Source: DATBAX01 sp963762965
GTDB lineage: Bacteria > Acidobacteriota > Terriglobia > Terriglobales > Acidobacteriaceae
Reading direction: 5' to 3'
Assembly: GCA_963762965.1 (NCBI GenBank)
Contig: CAVXME010000003.1
Coordinates: 51,991-115,990 of the forward strand
Length of the DNA stretch: 64,000 bases
Part shown: in pieces, positions 37,650-46,865 of the stretch
Position numbering within the stretch: position 1 is the first letter of the stretch
How the letters are laid out: each line of letters opens with the position of its first letter
The notes under the pieces: generated by a model
What the model was told of the DNA's origin: nothing
Seen by the model: the letters and a program-made list of their open reading frames with translations, nothing else
The model's database searches: none
Translations under genes and position numbers: made by a program

Positions 37650-38584
37650 TGGCCCGGCTGCGTATCGGTTCCCGGGGTTCGCAACTGGCGCTCTGGCAAG
37701 CCAACCATATCGCGGCGTTGTTGCGCGAGCGCGGACATCAAGTCGAAATTGAAATCATCCACACTACCGGCGACAAGATTCTCGACGTCGCTCTGGCCAA
37801 AGTCGGCACCAAGGGCATGTTCACCAAGGAGATTGAAGAAGCGCTGGCCGACGGCCGCGTGGATCTTGCGGTGCATAGTTTAAAAGACCTGCCCACGGAA
37901 CTGCCTTCAGGATTTGAAATCGCGGCCATCCCGACGCGTGAAAATCCTCGCGACGTTTTCTGTTCCAGCAAGTATGCAAGCATCAAGCAATTGCCTAAGA
38001 ACGCGCGAGTTGGCACCAGCAGTCTTCGCCGCGAGGCACAGTTGCGAGCGCTGCGGCCCGATCTCAATATTCTTTCTCTGCGCGGAAATGTGGACACCCG
38101 CCTGCGCAAACTGGAAGCCGGTGAGTATGACGCGATCATCCTCGCGGCTGCGGGTCTGAACCGGCTGGGGAAGACGGAATTGGTCAAACAGATCATTCCT
38201 GAAGACGTGATGTGTCCAGCCGCGGGGCAGGGGGCTTTAGCGATTGAAATTCGTTCTGGTGATTCGAGCACCCGGCAGCACATTGCGTTCCTGGATAACG
38301 CTGCGGCTCGCACCGCGGCAACCTGTGAGCGCGCATTGCTAAACAAGATGGGCGGAGGCTGCCAGGTGCCGATCGGAGCTCTGGCGGAAATCCGTGAGGG
38401 ACGATTGCACTTGCAGGCGGTCGTCGCTCGTCCGGATGGAACCAAAGTCTTGCGCGAGTCGGCTGAGGGCGACGATCCGATCCAGTTGGGTGAGTTGGTC
38501 GGCAGTGCATTGTTGCGCAAAGGCGGAGATGCGATTCTTGAAGAAGTTTACCGGTACGGCATAGTAGTGGCGGAAGAGCCGTAG
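37649..38584 (+). CDS. hemC: Porphobilinogen deaminase (hydroxymethylbilane synthase)
   Basis: A 311-residue cytoplasmic enzyme that polymerises four porphobilinogens. IGSRGSQLALWQANH at the start, IHTTGDKILDVALAKVGTKG, the catalytic Asp in HSLKDLPTELPSGFEI, and the dipyrromethane-attaching Cys in KMGGGCQVPIGA are all present. The gene starts with GTG overlapping the hemA stop. hemD follows after 122 bp. Confidence 0.95.
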   Translation: MARLRIGSRGSQLALWQANHIAALLRERGHQVEIEIIHTTGDKILDVALAKVGTKGMFTKEIEEALADGRVDLAVHSLKDLPTELPSGFEIAAIPTRENPRDVFCSSKYASIKQLPKNARVGTSSLRREAQLRALRPDLNILSLRGNVDTRLRKLEAGEYDAIILAAAGLNRLGKTELVKQIIPEDVMCPAAGQGALAIEIRSGDSSTRQHIAFLDNAAARTAATCERALLNKMGGGCQVPIGALAEIREGRLHLQAVVARPDGTKVLRESAEGDDPIQLGELVGSALLRKGGDAILEEVYRYGIVVAEEP

Positions 38585-38654
38585 TTCTTTGATGATCGAA
38601 ATCAAATTCGAATGAGCCACCAAATAAGAAACAATAAGAAGGGTTTGATCTCGA

Positions 38655-38693
38655 GATTTCCTCCGTGTACCTCCGTGTCCTCCGTGGTTGAAA
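38655..38693. repeat. Iterated CCTCCGTG words between hemC and hemD
   Basis: Three close copies of CCTCCGTG, followed by GGTTGAAA, run up to the hemD start. The same complement words (ACGGAGG) are common in intergenic DNA of several soil bacteria. Only one arm is present here, so no long hairpin forms. The gap has no other feature. Confidence 0.55.
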
Positions 38694-38706
38694 TGGTTTG
38701 TTGTTT

Positions 38707-39546
38707 ATGAAAGCGAACCCCAATCAGAGGTCTCTCGCCGGCCTTCGCGTTCTCGTCGGACGCGCCCGCCATCAGGCGAGTGCGCTGTCTGCCGGATTGC
38801 GCAAGCTCGGCGCGGACGTGATTGAGATTCCGTTCATCGAAATTCGCCAGCCGCGTTCTTACAAGCCGCTGGATTCCGCGCTGAAACATTTGGACGAATA
38901 CGACTGGCTGGTCCTGACCAGCGTCAACGGCGCGGACGCGGTTTGGGGACGGGCGAAGAAACTCAGGCTGGGCAAAAAACAGTTCCAGCATTTGCAGATT
39001 GCCGCCATCGGTCCGGCAACTAGCAAGGCAATCAAGAAGCACGGGCTTAAAGTCGATGTAGTTCCGGAAGAGTACGTGGCCGAATCGGTCGTAAAAAGTC
39101 TCCGCAGGCAGGTAAAAGGGAAGCGCGTGCTGCTCGCCCGCGCCAGAGTTGCCCGCGACGTGATCCCACACGAGCTGCGAAAGCTGGGAGCGCAGGTGGA
39201 CGTCGTCGAAGCCTACGAGACTGTCATTCCTAAATCTTCGCGTTTGCGATTGCGCGCCGTTTTGAAAGACCCAAAGCGCCGTCCCAATGTCATCACCTTC
39301 ACCAGTTCCTCGACGGTAAGGAACTTCGTGGCACTGTTGGGGAAGAGTGTGCAGATGTGGCGCGGGCGCCCCCGCCCGCGAAGGTCGGCCCCCTCAACAT
39401 TCGATGGCATCCAATTCGCGTCCATCGGCCCCATCACTTCGTCCACCCTGCGCGAACTTGGCCTTCGCGTGGACATCGAGGCGAAGGAGTACACGATTCC
39501 CGGACTCATCGCTGCGATTGCACGCATTGAGAAGGAATCCAGTTAA
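38707..39546 (+). CDS. hemD: Uroporphyrinogen-III synthase
   Basis: A 279-residue enzyme from ATG 38707 that closes hydroxymethylbilane with ring-D inversion. Family blocks are VLTSVNGADAV, IAAIGPATSKAIKKHGLKVD and FTSSSTVRNFVALLGK, and the fold's two-domain repeat ends with SIGPITSSTLRELGLRVD. Between the last two blocks sits MWRGRPRPRRSAPST, an Arg/Pro-rich insertion encoded by a GC-rich palindrome. Homologues normally have a short loop there. The frame is preserved, so the insertion is probably tolerated on the surface. Confidence 0.9.
   Translation: MKANPNQRSLAGLRVLVGRARHQASALSAGLRKLGADVIEIPFIEIRQPRSYKPLDSALKHLDEYDWLVLTSVNGADAVWGRAKKLRLGKKQFQHLQIAAIGPATSKAIKKHGLKVDVVPEEYVAESVVKSLRRQVKGKRVLLARARVARDVIPHELRKLGAQVDVVEAYETVIPKSSRLRLRAVLKDPKRRPNVITFTSSSTVRNFVALLGKSVQMWRGRPRPRRSAPSTFDGIQFASIGPITSSTLRELGLRVDIEAKEYTIPGLIAAIARIEKESS
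39361..39380. repeat. GC-rich palindrome inserted in frame in hemD
   Basis: CGCGGGCG and CGCCCGCG form a perfect 8-bp stem around CCCC. With flanks (GTGG before, AAGGTCGG after) it looks like a dispersed repeat element that has entered the coding sequence in frame. The translated segment is the Arg/Pro-rich loop of HemD. Confidence 0.6.
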
Positions 39547-39582
39547 AACCAATTCCCATAAATAAAGCGGCCCGAGAATGCT

Positions 39583-40584
39583 CTATTTGAGCGGGCACTG
39601 TGCATATGGCATGTCGGTAGGGCTGGGCACTAGCACGATTTTCAGAAGGCACTTGTCCGATTCCAAACATGCAACATCAGTAGGCTGCCTCCACCCCCGG
39701 GTAGGCGCAAGAAATCTGTATTCACCAGCATCTACTGTTCCAAAATCGAAGGTGCCGCCTTTGTCCGTTGTCGAAGCTCTATAGGCGGTTTCGCTGCCGT
39801 TGCTGTACTTCCGAAGTTCGAATTTCGTTGATGCAAAAGCCGCCCCTGTCACATCCTGAACGGTTCCGCTAACCTGTCTGGCATTTTTCAAAACAACGTT
39901 TGGCTGCACAGTCTCTGTCGCACAGTATTCACGCTGACCTTTTCCATCTGAAGTGAGCACCCGAACAGCGCCGCTTGGTGCAATTTCGGTTGGTATGCCA
40001 GAATCCTTCGGCAGAGGTCCCTCAACAGCGTGTAGCTTCGAGTTTGCTACCTGCAACATGACAAGTTGAACTTTACTCATTCCGCGGGCACCAAATCCGT
40101 TCCCGAAGTTATTTTCGATTCTAAAGTCGTCTATGGACATGAGCACACCTGTAAAATCGGCCTCAAGATAGTCGAAGCCGCAGGCCTCTGTCATTCCGTT
40201 GCACAGTAAGTTCGACTTCTCATCAAATTCCCGAAATCCATCGTCATGTATCAGAGAGAGGGACGCATACCTGCTTGGCAGTAGAGGCTCGGACGGAGAA
40301 ATCTTCAAGTTGACGCCACCACTCCGCTCGCATTCGGGATCGTTCAAGAAGACACCCCACTCCCAATTGACGGAAGTTCTTGCGCGAACTTTGATTATCT
40401 TTCCGTTAAATTCCTTCGGATTTCTCAGGACTTCGCAAAGAGATGTCTCTACCGTTCGCAACATTGCATCGGGTGTGGAGGGCGGCTCGCCTGTTTGGCC
40501 TGACGCAGATAATGCAAACCACATAACTAGGCACAAAGGCCCCAAGAATCGCTCTATTGTCGTAATTCTCCTGCAGCCCAGCAT
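39583..40584 (-). CDS. Secreted protein with carboxypeptidase-regulatory-like C-domain
   Basis: About 333 residues from ATG 40584 (MLGCRRITTIERFLGPLCLV), with a hydrophobic export signal ending near ALSASGQ. The mature N-terminal part has Cys pairs (SLCEVL, DPECERSGG, LCNGMTEACGFDY) likely to form disulfides outside the cytoplasm. The C-terminal ~100 residues (ARQVSGTVQDVTGAAFASTK, FDFGTVDAGEYRF) form a carboxypeptidase-regulatory-like beta domain. Function is unknown. An upstream in-frame start at 40608 is possible. Confidence 0.65.
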   Translation of the reverse strand: MLGCRRITTIERFLGPLCLVMWFALSASGQTGEPPSTPDAMLRTVETSLCEVLRNPKEFNGKIIKVRARTSVNWEWGVFLNDPECERSGGVNLKISPSEPLLPSRYASLSLIHDDGFREFDEKSNLLCNGMTEACGFDYLEADFTGVLMSIDDFRIENNFGNGFGARGMSKVQLVMLQVANSKLHAVEGPLPKDSGIPTEIAPSGAVRVLTSDGKGQREYCATETVQPNVVLKNARQVSGTVQDVTGAAFASTKFELRKYSNGSETAYRASTTDKGGTFDFGTVDAGEYRFLAPTRGWRQPTDVACLESDKCLLKIVLVPSPTDMPYAQCPLK

Positions 40585-40608
40585 CTCAGCCCCACAGACT
40601 CGTGTCAC

Positions 40609-40966
40609 ATTTTAGATCGGTTCAACTCTGGCGAACAGAGATTTTTCAAACTATCCTGAATAGATCATTTGAAGTTGCTTTGGTGTCGGGATCCCCTCAC
40701 CGAAGAATCAATAACTTAGCTGCTGGCTATCCAAAACGGGAAGCGATCAGTCGACAAACGGGCCAAAATGCCACGGCAACCGTCATGCTGAATGCCAATT
40801 CTTGAGCCGCAAACCGCCCTTCCGTCGGCGACCGGGCTTCTGGAGGAGCAAGAGGCCATCCGGCCCGGCAACATCTCTCAAATCGACGCCTACGAAAAAA
40901 TAATCTTAAAGCTAATAAACATTGTCTCAGCTTGCGACGCCGAAGGTCGTCTTTCGCCGCTAACCC
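40609..40966. other. Gap with possible gene remnant
   Basis: About 360 bp upstream of the secreted-protein gene and after the S9 peptidase stop. Two overlapping rightward frames (40602-40805 and 40792 onward) read partly protein-like, for example ATGLLEEQEAIRPGNISQID, but neither has a ribosome site, and the second runs into the peptidase gene antisense. It may be a decayed gene or just promoter DNA. Confidence 0.3.
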
Positions 40967-42946
40967 CTACTCCGTCAGCGAGCACCCGCAGTTCGCCGGA
41001 GGCACATGCGCCTTCAAGAAATCGGACACGCGTTTATACGCGTCAATCTGATTTTCCACGCGGGCGAAGCCGTGGCCTTCGTTTTCATAGACTTTCAGGT
41101 CAACTACGCCGTTGCGCTTTTTGACTGCGTCCACCACCTGCTGCGCTTCTTCCTTGGGACAACGGGGATCGTTTCCGCCCGCCAGCAGTAACAGCGGCGC
41201 TTTGATCTGATCGACGAAGAAAATCGGCGAGCGGTCGTGGTAAAGGTCTTTGTTTTTCTCGACATCGCCCATGGTCGCGAGATCGGATTGCTGCAGCACC
41301 GGGTCTTCATGCTCGATTTCGGTGAACCAGTTGACGAAAGGCACGATGGGAACGCCCGCGGCCCAAACGTCCGGAGCTTTGGTGACGCCCATCATGGTCA
41401 TGTAGCCGCCGTAGCTCGCGCCCATGAGGACAATCTTCTTCGGGTCAACATAACCAGTTTGCTTGAGAAAATCGGCTGCGCCGATCACGTCCTGCAAATC
41501 GCCGCCGCCCATGTCGAACAGATTGGCCTGCTGGAACTCTTTGCCGTAGCCGGTGGAACCGCGATAGTTGGGGGCGATCACCATGTATCCCTGATTGACG
41601 ATGTGCTGAATGAAGCGGTTGAACGAGTTCACGGTTTGCGAAGTCGGCCCGCCGTGTACGTACACGATGGCCCCATTGGTCCCATTGCGCACCATGTTGT
41701 AACTCACATACACCCAGGCGGAGATGGTCCATTTGCCGTCTTTGCTGGGATAGTGCACCAGAAAGGGCTCGACCATTTCTTCGGCGTGCATGCCGGCCAC
41801 CAGCGAATTCGTGATCTGATGCGGTTTTCCAACTAACGGATAAACCCACACATCGTTGGGCGCATTGGGGCCGTTGTGATAGCACAGCAGGCGCGATCCA
41901 TCGGGGCTAAAGGCACTAAAATCGCCGCCCAGGTTGTTGACGCCTTTGGGCAGAGGCAGGGAAGACGTCTTTCCGGAAATCAGATCGTGAAGATAAATAT
42001 CCGTGTTGCCGTCAACGTTCGCGGTCCAGGTGAGGTGCTTGCCATCAGGCGAAAAATTGCCGCCGTTTATGCGCCACTTATCTTGCGTGAGCCAGGTGAT
42101 TTTCTTGCTGGCGATTTCGAGCAGTCCTACGTTGTCGTATCCGTTGGCAGCGTTTGAGGTGATGAGCAGCTTCTTGCCGTCGGGCGAGAAATCGTTGACT
42201 GAGTAAATCTGTTCGCCGCCGTGAGGAGTTAACAGAGTGCTCTGTCCAGTGGCCACCTCGCCGACAAAGATGTTGGAATCCGTGCCTTTGGCCTGTTCCT
42301 GGGTATAGGCGATGTACTTGCCGTCACGCGACCAGATGGGATGATCGTTCAACTTATCGGCGGGCGTGCCAGTGGTTAGGTGCTGGGTCTCGCGCAAGAC
42401 GGTGTCGTAAATATCAATCTCGTAAACCGATGAAGTCTTTGGCTTTATTGTGTAAGCCAGGTAGCGGCCATCGGGAGACCATGCCGGGCTCTCTTCGGAA
42501 ATTTCCCGGGTGCGGGTCAGGTTGATGACCTGCCCGGTTTTCGGCGAGACCAGAAAAATGTCCCATTGTTCGTCGCCGTCGTAGTCGGAGATGTACGCGA
42601 TCCATTTTCCGTTGGGCGACCATGCTGGTTGCGTCTGGCGTTGATCGCTGATGGTGAGTTGCTTGGGCCATCCGCCTTCGGCCGGCACCAGCCACAGATT
42701 GTTGCGGCCGCTGATGTTGGAGATGAAGGCGATGGTCTTGCCGTCGGGCGACCAGGCAGTGTCTCCGACAGACCGAGTCATGTAAAGCTTTTCGATGGAG
42801 AGGCTTTGGGAGCCTTGTTCAACGTTTGCGTTCAGCTTGCTCACGATCAGTTTGGGATCGGTGATGGCTTGGGGTGCGGGCAAGGTCTGGGCCGAGGCGA
42901 TTGTATTCATCAGGATGACCATAGCGAATAGAGTGCGGACGCGCAT
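40967..42946 (-). CDS. S9-family prolyl oligopeptidase-like serine peptidase
   Basis: A 659-residue exported peptidase. The signal peptide MRVRTLFAMVILMNTIASAQ is followed by a TolB/DPP-like beta propeller (about 50-390; repeated WSPDGKxIAF words) and an alpha/beta hydrolase domain. The nucleophile Ser is in GASYGGYMTM near residue 508, the Asp in AGGNDPRCPKEEAQ and the His in YENEGHGF. Such enzymes cleave short peptides, often after proline or at blocked N-termini, probably in the periplasm. It stands alone, downstream of the YVTN lipoprotein gene. Confidence 0.9.
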   Translation of the reverse strand: MRVRTLFAMVILMNTIASAQTLPAPQAITDPKLIVSKLNANVEQGSQSLSIEKLYMTRSVGDTAWSPDGKTIAFISNISGRNNLWLVPAEGGWPKQLTISDQRQTQPAWSPNGKWIAYISDYDGDEQWDIFLVSPKTGQVINLTRTREISEESPAWSPDGRYLAYTIKPKTSSVYEIDIYDTVLRETQHLTTGTPADKLNDHPIWSRDGKYIAYTQEQAKGTDSNIFVGEVATGQSTLLTPHGGEQIYSVNDFSPDGKKLLITSNAANGYDNVGLLEIASKKITWLTQDKWRINGGNFSPDGKHLTWTANVDGNTDIYLHDLISGKTSSLPLPKGVNNLGGDFSAFSPDGSRLLCYHNGPNAPNDVWVYPLVGKPHQITNSLVAGMHAEEMVEPFLVHYPSKDGKWTISAWVYVSYNMVRNGTNGAIVYVHGGPTSQTVNSFNRFIQHIVNQGYMVIAPNYRGSTGYGKEFQQANLFDMGGGDLQDVIGAADFLKQTGYVDPKKIVLMGASYGGYMTMMGVTKAPDVWAAGVPIVPFVNWFTEIEHEDPVLQQSDLATMGDVEKNKDLYHDRSPIFFVDQIKAPLLLLAGGNDPRCPKEEAQQVVDAVKKRNGVVDLKVYENEGHGFARVENQIDAYKRVSDFLKAHVPPANCGCSLTE

Positions 42947-43027
42947 GAGGAGTCCTTCGAAATAAAAAAGTGTAGCAGAGAGAGTCGAGCAGTTTGCGCC
43001 TTGGGCGCGTAATCTTGAGCGGCGCTA

Positions 43028-43077
43028 CCCCGGACTTCCGTCCGGGGCTTTCACATTCCGCTCCTTCGGAGCTTTTT
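43028..43077. repeat. Paired hairpins at the end of the YVTN gene
   Basis: CCCCGGAC-TTCC-GTCCGGGG (43028-43047) and GCTCC-TTC-GGAGC (43060-43072) followed by five T (plus strand). The hairpins abut the stop of the leftward YVTN gene, but the T-run is on the wrong side for that gene. This looks like a dispersed doublet element rather than a terminator. Confidence 0.55.
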
Positions 43078-43078
43078 A

Positions 43079-44317
43079 TTACCGCAGTACCAGCGCCGAG
43101 GGCTGTGGCTGCACAGAGATGGGGCCTGAAGGGATGGGGCCCAGCAGGGGGCTGGATTCGCCCACGCTGTAAATCGAAACTGAGGTCCCGCCGGTGTTGG
43201 CGACATAGACCCAAACGCCGTCGGGATGCACCTGGGCCCAAGTGGGAGCGGTCCCGGTGGAAACCGTTGCCGGGGTAAGAACAGACAATGAGCCGCTGTC
43301 GGAAGCCCACTTATACATTGAAATCGCGTTGGATCCCTGGTCGACGGCGTAAACCCCGTTGTAAATCGGATTGACTGCAATATACACGGGGTTGTGTCCG
43401 GCCGCGTAGGGAGAACTGGAGAGTTCGGTGAGCTGGCCGGTGGGGGTGAGACAGTTGACGGAAACTATGTCGCAGACGGCGAAGCCTGTGATGTTGTCCG
43501 ATCCGGAATTGGCCACGTACAAGAAGTGGGGCTGGGTGATGGTTCCGCTTACGGTGATGTTGCGGGAAAGCGCCAAGCCCGTCGGATTCGAGCCCGCCGT
43601 ATAGGTGAACGGTGAGAGCGGAGTGAGCACGCCGGTGCTGTCGTATTGGAAAGCGGATACGGTATTGGTAAATTGATTGGCTACGTACAAGTAGTTTCCC
43701 GTGGGAGTGACCGCCAGAGAAGAGGGGCCGGCCACGACCGGGTTATTGGGATCGACGTCGGAAAAAGGCGATCCGGCAAGTTCGGTCAGGGTGGTGCCGC
43801 TCACGCTGAATACCGAGATGTTTCCGCAATAAGCCGCGTAGGCGGCAAGAGTGCAACTCGGTGTGGGAGGCGGTGGCGGAAGGAGCGCGCCCTGGTTGGC
43901 CACAAATAAGATCTTTCCCGTGGGATCGATGGCCAAACTTACGGGATTCAGAACATTGGTCAGCGGCGTCGTGCTGCCGGCGGTGAGGGTGCCGGTCGAA
44001 TTCACGGTATAGCTCAAAACATTGTAATTGCCGTTACCGTCCACGGACTTGTCGACGACAAACATGGTGGTGCCATCAGGCGAGATGACCATGGCGTTGG
44101 GAGTAAGGCCGCCGTCGATGGCGCTGCCGTTCTGGGTGGGCACGCCGGTTCCCAGATCCAGAGTGAATGCGGAAACGGTGTTGTTGCCCTGGGCTGCAAC
44201 CCAAAGAAATCCGGTGCCCGAAGGGCCGGTAGTGGTGGTGGAGTTATTGGTGCAGCTTGTCAGAATGAGCAGTGATCCCAGTAGCAGGCTTGCAGCCAAT
44301 CGGCACTTCATCCGCAT
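43079..44317 (-). CDS. YVTN/lactonase-family beta-propeller lipoprotein
   Basis: About 412 residues from ATG 44317 with GGGAG upstream (the longer frame starts at 44362). MRMKCRLAASLLLGSLLILT followed by SC is a lipoprotein signal with lipobox LTSC. The rest is a seven-bladed propeller with repeats such as GFLWVAAQGNNTVSAFTLDL and YLYVANQFTNTVSAFQYDST, as in 6-phosphogluconolactonase-like and YVTN surface proteins. Export makes a metabolic lactonase role unlikely. A binding or scaffold role is more plausible. Confidence 0.8.
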   Translation of the reverse strand: MRMKCRLAASLLLGSLLILTSCTNNSTTTTGPSGTGFLWVAAQGNNTVSAFTLDLGTGVPTQNGSAIDGGLTPNAMVISPDGTTMFVVDKSVDGNGNYNVLSYTVNSTGTLTAGSTTPLTNVLNPVSLAIDPTGKILFVANQGALLPPPPPTPSCTLAAYAAYCGNISVFSVSGTTLTELAGSPFSDVDPNNPVVAGPSSLAVTPTGNYLYVANQFTNTVSAFQYDSTGVLTPLSPFTYTAGSNPTGLALSRNITVSGTITQPHFLYVANSGSDNITGFAVCDIVSVNCLTPTGQLTELSSSPYAAGHNPVYIAVNPIYNGVYAVDQGSNAISMYKWASDSGSLSVLTPATVSTGTAPTWAQVHPDGVWVYVANTGGTSVSIYSVGESSPLLGPIPSGPISVQPQPSALVLR

Positions 44318-44511
44318 TCTTTCTCCCAAGTTTCTTCCCTTTAAGGTCATCCATGCCTGCACAACCCGGCGCGACCCTGATAGAAGCGCAAATAATTACC
44401 CCCATTTGTGTATCAGGAATGCACCGGAAGAGCAAACGTTGCCACTGGTTGGAACCAATACAAAGCGGGAAAGTTGCCTGCTTCCTGAATAGTTTAGCAG
44501 GAGATGCGGGT

Positions 44512-45933
44512 TCAGGGCCGGTCGCTGTTCATGGCGGTCGCCGCCGCCCGAATCTCGATGGGCTGGGCGGCGGTGGCGGGAACCAGCGGAAGTCGAATCT
44601 CGACCATCAAACCGCCTTGTGGCCGATTGATGGCGCTGACGGTGCCACCATGCAGGCGGACAGCGCGATCGGTGATGGCGAGGCCCAGTCCCACTCCACC
44701 GGTACCACGGCCGCGGGCGTCGTCGATACGGTAAAAGGGGCGGAAAAGTTTTTTGAGGGCATCTTCGGGCACGCCGGGCCCGGAATCGGTCACACGAACG
44801 GCAGCTTCGGGGCCGGCCGCGCTTGGTTCCTGTCCCAGCCGCACCAGCACATCGGTACCTTCGGCGGTGTAGCGGGTGGCGTTGCGCACCACATTCTCAA
44901 TCGCGCTGTGCAGCAGGCTGGCGTCGCCCAGGACGGTGCACTCGTCGGCGATCACGCAATCCACTGCGCAGTTACGATACTGGGCCTCGAAGGCGGCGTC
45001 TTTGGCGATCTCGCTCACGATCTCGGCCAGCCGGACGGGACTTCGCTGCAACTCCGCGCCGCTTTCAAGACGAGCGACGGTGAGCAATCTTCCAATCAAC
45101 TGATTCAGGCGGTTGGCTTCAAGGTCGATGCGCTCCAGGGCCGAGTGCGCTTCCACACCGGAGCGTTGGCGCGCCAATTCCAGCGCGACATTCAACCTGG
45201 CCAGGGGAGATCGTAACTCGTGCGAAATGTCGCTCAACAAATGGGACTGGGCATTGACCAGGTTTTCCAGGCGTTCCGCCATGCGGTCAAAGTCTCTTAA
45301 CAGTTCCGACATTTCATCGTGCCCGCGGGCATTCGGCATCCCGGCCCGCGCCTTCAGGTCGCCGTCGGCCAGGCGCTGGGTGGCGGCGCGCAGGCGCACC
45401 ACCGGGGACGTCAAATAGCGGGCAAGAATCAAGCAAACCAATCCCGAGGACAGCACGGCGATCAGAATGCCAAGTGCCGGTATGCCATGCGGGCCGAACA
45501 GGACGTGTTCGGGAGGCAGCTCAATCACCAGAACGTAGGTGTGTCCATCGGCGGTTTTGGTTGTGGCCCGCAGAAACTGAGGCCCGGGGCCGAGGCGTCC
45601 CCAGATGCTGTCGATGGTATGGACTTTTCCGCGAAACACTCCCTCGATCCACTCCGGGGCTTTTCGTCCGGTCAACTCGTGTCCCTGCTCATCAAAAAGA
45701 TAGCTGCGGATTTGCTGGCTGTCGTGCACGGCGCGAAGGTTGCGGCGGGCTCCCTCCTGGCCGCCAGTCTGGTAAGCCTGTACTGCGTCATTGAGAATTT
45801 TGCCTTGCTGGGCTTCGGCATTGGCGCTCTCGCGCGGGGGACGCAAAGCCAGGGTGGTCAGAATGGCGAGAACCACAAACAGAGCCAGGGCCAGCCAATA
45901 GGAGAGAAAGATTTTAAAAAAAATGCTTCTCAC
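44512..45933 (-). CDS. Sensor histidine kinase, CpxA-like
   Basis: A 473-residue inner-membrane kinase. TM1 is near residues 8-30 (FLSYWLALALFVVLAILTTL); a periplasmic sensor of about 130 residues follows; TM2 is GILIAVLSSGLVCLILARYL. Then come a HAMP domain, HisKA with the phosphorylated His in SDISHELRSPLARL, and an ATPase domain with NVVRNATRYTAE, DSGPGVPEDAL and GGVGLGLAI. The GPG-rich sensor and HELRSPL box match CpxA/EnvZ-type kinases. It overlaps the response regulator gene by 4 bp and is co-transcribed after it. Confidence 0.92.
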   Translation of the reverse strand: MRSIFFKIFLSYWLALALFVVLAILTTLALRPPRESANAEAQQGKILNDAVQAYQTGGQEGARRNLRAVHDSQQIRSYLFDEQGHELTGRKAPEWIEGVFRGKVHTIDSIWGRLGPGPQFLRATTKTADGHTYVLVIELPPEHVLFGPHGIPALGILIAVLSSGLVCLILARYLTSPVVRLRAATQRLADGDLKARAGMPNARGHDEMSELLRDFDRMAERLENLVNAQSHLLSDISHELRSPLARLNVALELARQRSGVEAHSALERIDLEANRLNQLIGRLLTVARLESGAELQRSPVRLAEIVSEIAKDAAFEAQYRNCAVDCVIADECTVLGDASLLHSAIENVVRNATRYTAEGTDVLVRLGQEPSAAGPEAAVRVTDSGPGVPEDALKKLFRPFYRIDDARGRGTGGVGLGLAITDRAVRLHGGTVSAINRPQGGLMVEIRLPLVPATAAQPIEIRAAATAMNSDRP

Positions 45934-46664
45934 TTGGCGCCGCTCCTGACCGGCTCCCGCTCCAAAGTGAAGATGTAGCCGACGCCGCGCACGGTCTTGA
46001 TCAGGTCAGTGCCGTTTTCAGCGTCGCCCAGCTTCTTGCGGATTTTGCTTACGTGCATGTCAATGCTGCGGTCAAAGGGGGAAAACTTGCGGCTCAAAAC
46101 CGTGTCCACAAGATTCTCGCGGGTGACCACGCGTCCGGCTTCGCGTAACAATGCTTGCAACAGATTGAATTCGACCGAGGTCATCTCAATCACAGTGCCT
46201 TTTTGGCGGACGGTCCGGGTGGCTGGGTCGAGTTCGATATCGCCTACGTGCAAGACTCCGGGGATGGGTTCGCTGGAAGTTTCGCCAGATTTGGTGCGGC
46301 GCAGGATGGCGCGGATGCGGGCCACCAGTTCCCGCGGATTAAAGGGTTTGGGAAGGTAGTCGTCGGCGCCGATTTCGAGTCCGACGATGCGATCGACATC
46401 TTGTCCGCGGGCGGTGAGCAACAGCACCGGGATTTTCGAAGTGGTGCGAATGCGGCGCAGAACATCAAAGCCGTTGATGCCCGGCAGCATGACATCCAGC
46501 ACGACCAGCAGGTGCTCTCCACTGAGGGCGCGTTCCAGGCCGCGTTTGCCATCATGGGTGCTCTCTACCTGAAAGCCCTCGGGTTCGAGATACTCGCCCA
46601 CCAGGCTGCAAAGTTCAACGTCGTCGTCAATGACAAGAATTTGATCCACGGTATGTGCCCACAA
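45930..46664 (-). CDS. OmpR/PhoB-family response regulator, CpxR-like
   Basis: A receiver domain with acidic pocket DDD near the start and phosphorylated Asp in LLVVLDVMLPGINGFDVLRR, conserved Thr and Lys (LLTARG, LPKPFNP), then a winged-helix DNA-binding domain (LLREAGRVVTRENLVDTVLS, SIDMHVSKIRKKLGD). The frame begins at a TTG (46664) with GAGG upstream; GTG 46649 (VDQILVIDDD) is the more usual N-terminus. Its kinase overlaps downstream. Boxes matching CpxR sites lie in the gap to the divergent Spy/CpxP-like gene, suggesting self-regulation. Confidence 0.93.
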   Translation of the reverse strand: MWAHTVDQILVIDDDVELCSLVGEYLEPEGFQVESTHDGKRGLERALSGEHLLVVLDVMLPGINGFDVLRRIRTTSKIPVLLLTARGQDVDRIVGLEIGADDYLPKPFNPRELVARIRAILRRTKSGETSSEPIPGVLHVGDIELDPATRTVRQKGTVIEMTSVEFNLLQALLREAGRVVTRENLVDTVLSRKFSPFDRSIDMHVSKIRKKLGDAENGTDLIKTVRGVGYIFTLEREPVRSGAK

Positions 46665-46705
46665 AACCTCAGCTTCAGTTGTATACCAGACCGCCGCAAA
46701 TGCAG

Positions 46706-46772
46706 GTAAAGAATCGTCAAATCAAGGGCTTACCCATTTACAAAACTTTACTTCCATTGACCGACTCTTTAC
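46706..46772. promoter_or_regulatory. CpxR-box-like sites between regulator and Spy/CpxP-like gene
   Basis: GTAAA-N5-GTCAA (46706-46720) is one base off the CpxR consensus GTAAA-N5-GTAAA. On the other strand TTTAC-N5-TTTAC (46737-46751) is an exact inverse of the consensus. A third TTTAC is at 46768-46772. The starts 46737, 46747 and 46768 are 10 and 21 bp apart, so they face the same side of the helix. They lie in the 200-bp divergent gap. Confidence 0.6.
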
Positions 46773-46865
46773 CACTTTTTTTTCTGCCAGGTGTTCTTAT
46801 TCAGTAGGGCAATTTGCGTTCAGCGCAAGGCACGGCCTAGACATAAATATTTCAGGAGGCAAGAA

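Noticed and set aside
40792..41124. A 110-codon gene after the secreted protein
   Set aside because: No ribosome site, and half of it is antisense to the S9 peptidase end; left as a possible remnant only.
43028..43077. Rho-independent terminator for the YVTN gene
   Set aside because: The T-run lies on the plus strand side, the wrong orientation for that leftward gene, and no rightward gene ends there.
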